Source: Planctomycetota bacterium
GTDB taxonomy: Bacteria; Planctomycetota; Brocadiia; JAJRTI01
Reading direction: 5' to 3'
DNA: 15,184 nucleotides
Assembly: GCA_024278415.1 (NCBI GenBank)
Contig: JAJRTI010000768.1
Coordinates: 1 to 15,184 of the forward strand
In this document: positions 12,950 through 15,184 of the stretch, piece after piece
Numbering within the stretch: position 1 is the stretch's first letter
Layout: every line of letters begins with the position of its first letter
The notes under the pieces: generated by a model
Told to the model about the DNA's origin: nothing
The model's input: only the letters and a program-made list of their open reading frames with translations
Database searches by the model: none
Translations under genes and position numbers: made by a program

Positions 12950-13039
12950 GCTCGTAGTAGGCCCGTGAGGGCCTTCCGCTGGGGTGGCGATTCGGCATTG
13001 GACATCGGAGCAGAGGGCGCCCTTACGGTCGCCACTACG
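12950..13039 (+). repeat. Inverted-repeat element, family 2 copy 2
   Basis: The left end GCTCGTAGTAGG matches the left end of the 9875-9935 element at 11 of 12 bases. CGTAGT (12953-12958) and ACTACG (13034-13039) form the outer inverted ends. Each arm carries an inner hairpin: GGCCC GTGA GGGCC (12960-12973) and GGCG-C-CC TTAC GG-T-CGCC (13016-13033). The arms diverge more than in copy 1 and the spacer is longer. Confidence 0.5.
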
Positions 13040-13236
13040 GGCGGGTCGCTCCCGCGGCCGCACAGCAATGGCCTTGCGGCCGACATTTCAGACGTGCCAC
13101 GACACTAGGCGCTGCCAGCCAAAGCGCCGTCAAGCCGGCGCACTCCGCGGCGTCGCAAGTCCAAGCATCTGCGTTCTCCCGCCTTGGTCCAGTGAGTCAG
13201 GCAGCGAATCTGGAGGCGACGATGGCGCCGGGCTCT

Positions 13237-13279
13237 GCCCCAACGGCATTCCTTCGGTGGGGCTGCGGAAGGCCTCCGC
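13237..13279 (+). repeat. Two adjacent hairpins upstream of the isomerase-like gene
   Basis: GCCCCA (13237-13242) pairs with TGGGGC (13258-13263), and GCGGA (13265-13269) pairs with TCCGC (13275-13279). The layout of two hairpins one base apart resembles the two-hairpin repeats elsewhere in the window, but the sequence differs. Confidence 0.4.
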
Positions 13280-13290
13280 GAGGCCACTCG

Positions 13291-13320
13291 TTGCATGTTG
13301 GAACTCCTCTGTGCTATGGT
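13291..13320 (+). promoter_or_regulatory. Candidate promoter for the isomerase/epimerase-like gene
   Basis: TTGCAT (13291-13296), 18 bp, TATGGT (13315-13320). Both boxes are weak (four matches each) and the spacer is long. It is the best candidate in the stretch before the gene at 13404. Confidence 0.4.
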
Positions 13321-13403
13321 TCGGCATGTCCCAAAGTCGGCGACGCGACTCCAGGATGACACGAAGGCCCGATCCCAAACAGCAAGACCCAGGAGGCTCA
13401 CCC

Positions 13404-14225
13404 ATGCCCGCCCCCGCGCTCAACCTCGGTGTTTCCTTGCACTGCTTGGCCTCGCCCTGCGCGCCGGAGGACGTCGCACAACTGGCCCACTCGGCAGTGC
13501 AGACGCTCGAACTTCCGCCGCAGCTTCCGACTTGGCCGCGCGCAGACGAGTTGGCTGATGCGCTGAAGGTGCTGTTCGCTTCGAGCCACGTGCGCGCGGA
13601 GAGCGTGCACTCCATGTTCGGCGGCGTGCATGACATTTCACTCATCGACGAGGATGCCCGCCGCATCGGGGTGCGTAGCGTGTGCAACGCGGTGGACATG
13701 GCCGCCGACTTTGCGGCGCGGTTCATCGTGGTGCACGCCAGCGGCGAGCCGATCGAGGGCCGCGAGCGCGCCGCGCGCCTGGGCCAGTGTCGCACGAGCC
13801 TTGAAGAGATTGGCCTGTACGCGGCAGCAGCCGGCGTCGGCGTGGCCGTGGAGCTGCTGCCGCGCACATGCCTCGGCCGAAACGCGGCCGAACTCCTCGC
13901 ACTGGTTGGCGGGCTCGACAGCGGCGTGTTCGGCGTGTGCCTGGACACGAACCACAACATGGACCGCCCGGCCGAGCTGCCTGACGTCGCGCGGCGCATC
14001 GGCAGCCGTCTGTGGGAGCTGCACGTGTCCGACTATGACGGCGTCGATGAAAAACACTGGATGCCTGGCCAAGGCGTTGTGGATTGGCCAGCGCTGATTG
14101 CCGCGCTGCACGAGATCGGCTTTGACGGGCCGTTCAACTACGAGTGTACCCCCGCCGGGGAGTCCTTTGGCGAACGGTTGGACAATATCGAGCGGAGTTT
14201 TTCGATGCTGGCCGGCTCTACCTGA
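13404..14225 (+). CDS. Sugar phosphate isomerase/epimerase family protein (xylose isomerase-like TIM barrel)
   Basis: The 273-residue product fits the AP-endonuclease-2/xylose-isomerase-like barrel family, cytoplasmic enzymes that move keto or hydroxyl groups on sugars, cyclitols or ketoacids using a divalent metal. Metal-site candidates appear in the expected order on successive strands: Glu150 (VAVELLPRT), Asp181 with His184 (VCLDTNHNM), His207 (LWELHVSDYDG) and Glu247 (FNYECTP). The closing segment HWMPGQGVVDWPALIAALHEIGFDGP is the typical family C-terminal motif. AGGAGG (13391-13396) lies seven bases before the ATG at 13404, so the longer open frame upstream is not used. It stands alone between two gene-free stretches. 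The actual substrate is not determinable; the dehydrogenase and aminotransferase 5 kb away could belong to the same sugar pathway. Confidence 0.88.
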   Translation: MPAPALNLGVSLHCLASPCAPEDVAQLAHSAVQTLELPPQLPTWPRADELADALKVLFASSHVRAESVHSMFGGVHDISLIDEDARRIGVRSVCNAVDMAADFAARFIVVHASGEPIEGRERAARLGQCRTSLEEIGLYAAAAGVGVAVELLPRTCLGRNAAELLALVGGLDSGVFGVCLDTNHNMDRPAELPDVARRIGSRLWELHVSDYDGVDEKHWMPGQGVVDWPALIAALHEIGFDGPFNYECTPAGESFGERLDNIERSFSMLAGST

Positions 14226-14741
14226 CGGCGATGTGTCCCATGCCGCAAGGCTGGGCTCCCCTGTAAGCTACTCGTGTCAAGCAGGTTGAGATGGATTGGG
14301 CGCCGGTCCTCCCGCTCTGTCCGCCGATGCTGGCGCTGCGCCGTCCGCGGCTGCCGCGTAGGGGCCACTTCCTAACCTGCATCTTCCACGAGTCCAGGCG
14401 GGTGTCGATGCAAGGCGCGCGGTGCGAAGGCGTGCTCTCGGGCAGGTCGAGTGTCGTGCAACGCAGCAGATGCGCCCGACTGGGCTCGCCCGAAGGGCCA
14501 GCCCCTCCCATTCGACGCGCGCAGGTTGTTGCTCAACCCACGCGTCCGCCTGGGCCGGTCAGGTTTTCATGCGGCGACTTTTCCGACACTTCTATCCCGG
14601 GCTGATGAGAAATGCGGGCTAACCGTGGGCGACTCAATCCCTCTCGGCCGGCCCGCCAACACGGATTCGCCAGACGAAGCGAGCGGAAGACGGATTGGCC
14701 TTTCCAAGCCGATAGACTCGCACAAATCGTGAAAAAAAGCC
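14226..14741. other. Gene-free stretch before the prepilin-like gene
   Basis: No frame on either strand has recognisable protein features or a convincing ribosome binding site. The stretch contains two hairpins: CGCGG CTG CCGCG (14346-14358), and GGGCT-c-GCCC GAA GGGC-c-AGCCC (14482-14504). Confidence 0.5.
14482..14504 (+). repeat. Stable imperfect hairpin
   Basis: GGGCT (14482-14486) and GCCC (14488-14491) pair with GGGC (14495-14498) and AGCCC (14500-14504), with one C/C mismatch and a GAA loop. No T-run follows. It lies 256 bp after the isomerase-like gene, too far for an ordinary terminator. Confidence 0.45.
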
Positions 14742-14771
14742 TTGACGTAACCACGGCGGTTTGCCTATAAT
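14742..14771 (+). promoter_or_regulatory. Strong sigma70-type promoter for the prepilin-like gene
   Basis: TTGACG (14742-14747), 18 bp, TATAAT (14766-14771), a perfect -10 box. A run of seven A residues (14732-14738) lies upstream of the -35 box and may act as an UP-type element. Transcription would start near 14778, leaving a leader of about 98 nt before the ATG at 14876. Confidence 0.8.
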
Positions 14772-14875
14772 CGCCCGCATCCCGCTGCCGCCGCGCCCAT
14801 TTCATCCTCGTGGCCGCAGAATACCAGCTAGCTCACGCGTGCAATTGGATGTCTTTTGGAAAGAAGAGACGTGCC

Positions 14876-15184
14876 ATGAAAGTCAGAAAGCTATTGAAGG
14901 CGTTTACGCTGATCGAGCTGTTGGTTGTGGTGGCCATCATCGCAATCTTGGCCGCAATGCTGCTGCCTGCGCTCAACCGCGCTCGTGCGGAGGCCAAGCG
15001 AGCGGCCTGCGTGCAGAATCTCAAGAACATCGGGCTCGCCCTTCAGATGTACATCTCCGATAACTCGGACTGGACCATCTGGAAGAACGACTGCGGCAAC
15101 TCCCAGGCCAGTACGTGCTACGACGTCTTCTGGTATGAGATGCTCACGCCTTACACGGAAGGCACCGAGGTGTTCCACTGCCCC
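14876..15184 (+). CDS. Prepilin-type N-terminal cleavage/methylation protein (type II secretion/type IV pseudopilin-like), partial
   Basis: The visible 103 residues begin MKVRKLLKA followed by [20 protein letters not shown], a class III prepilin leader plus hydrophobic helix. Prepilin peptidase would cut between Ala9 and Phe10; alanine replaces the more common glycine at -1, and Glu at +5 of the mature protein is kept. [20 protein letters not shown] and [14 protein letters not shown] follow, a sequence style found in large pseudopilin families of Planctomycetota, Lentisphaerae/Verrucomicrobiota and Hydrogenedentota. The protein is probably inserted in the inner membrane and assembled in a pseudopilus or surface structure. 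The C-terminal part, where related proteins often carry an H-x9-DG motif, lies beyond the window. The ribosome binding site is weak (GGAAAGAAGAG well upstream of the ATG). Confidence 0.92.
   Translation, partial: MKVRKLLKAFTLIELLVVVAIIAILAAMLLPALNRARAEAKRAACVQNLKNIGLALQMYISDNSDWTIWKNDCGNSQASTCYDVFWYEMLTPYTEGTEVFHCP

Larger units (their letters stand above)
12744..13403. other. Gene-free, palindrome-rich region
   Basis: I see no supportable gene in these 660 bases. They hold the tRNA promoter, repeat copy B (12769-12813), the family 2 inverted-repeat element (12950-13039), a paired hairpin block (13237-13279) and a candidate promoter (13291-13320). Confidence 0.6.

Noticed and set aside
14218..14605. 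Two open frames of about 100 residues in the gene-free stretch
   Set aside because: Neither has a ribosome binding site, recognisable motif or coding-like composition; the region also contains hairpins.

Overview
The window comes from a GC-rich bacterial chromosome. The best clues to lineage are the prepilin-type protein at the right edge ([16 protein letters not shown] followed by an [14 protein letters not shown] segment), a large exported multi-domain sialidase, and a Gfo/Idh/MocA oxidoreductase next to a DegT aminotransferase. These are typical of Planctomycetota, Lentisphaerae/Verrucomicrobiota and Hydrogenedentota-like lineages. This placement is an inference from gene style; no marker gene is present to fix it. 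Recognisable sigma70-type promoters (TTGAC- and TATAAT-like boxes, spacers 16-18 bp) stand out against the GC-rich background.

Layout. (1) 1-1982, minus: a membrane-anchored sensor with six predicted membrane helices and three GAF domains, cut by the left edge. (2) 1983-2191: a divergent promoter region with two facing promoters and a duplicated palindromic 14-mer. (3) 2192-5397, plus: a bifunctional-nuclease-family (DUF151) protein, then an 897-residue exported sialidase made of a LamG-like domain and two Asp-box propellers. (4) 5398-5838: gene-free, with two dispersed-repeat types. (5) 5839-8466, plus: a Gfo/Idh/MocA dehydrogenase and a DegT/DnrJ/EryC1 aminotransferase, separated by a repeat-bearing spacer with its own promoter. 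(6) 8474-8968, minus: a DUF3332 lipoprotein. (7) 9164-9835, plus: an endonuclease III-family DNA glycosylase. (8) 10117-11028, plus: a MaoC-like hydratase with an extra C-terminal region. (9) 12743 down to 11099, minus: tRNA-Gly(CCC), an NlpD-like LysM/LytM lipoprotein, an FmdB zinc-ribbon protein and a HIT hydrolase, arranged as one transcription unit. (10) 12744-13403: gene-free and rich in palindromic repeats. (11) 13404-14225, plus: a sugar phosphate isomerase/epimerase-like TIM barrel. (12) 14226-14875: gene-free except for a strong promoter. (13) 14876 to the edge, plus: a prepilin-like protein, partial.

Working together. The sialidase, dehydrogenase, aminotransferase and isomerase-like protein suggest use or remodelling of acidic and amino sugars: exo-sialidase cleavage outside the cell, and oxidation/transamination inside. 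They have separate promoters and do not form one operon. The other genes are housekeeping (DNA repair, cell-wall hydrolase activation, tRNA, HIT hydrolase).

I see no CRISPR array, transposase, prophage, defence island or biosynthetic cluster. The less ordinary content is the double-propeller sialidase, two families of palindromic intergenic repeats each present twice, one copy of which overlaps the tRNA promoter, and repeated operator-like motifs at promoters.
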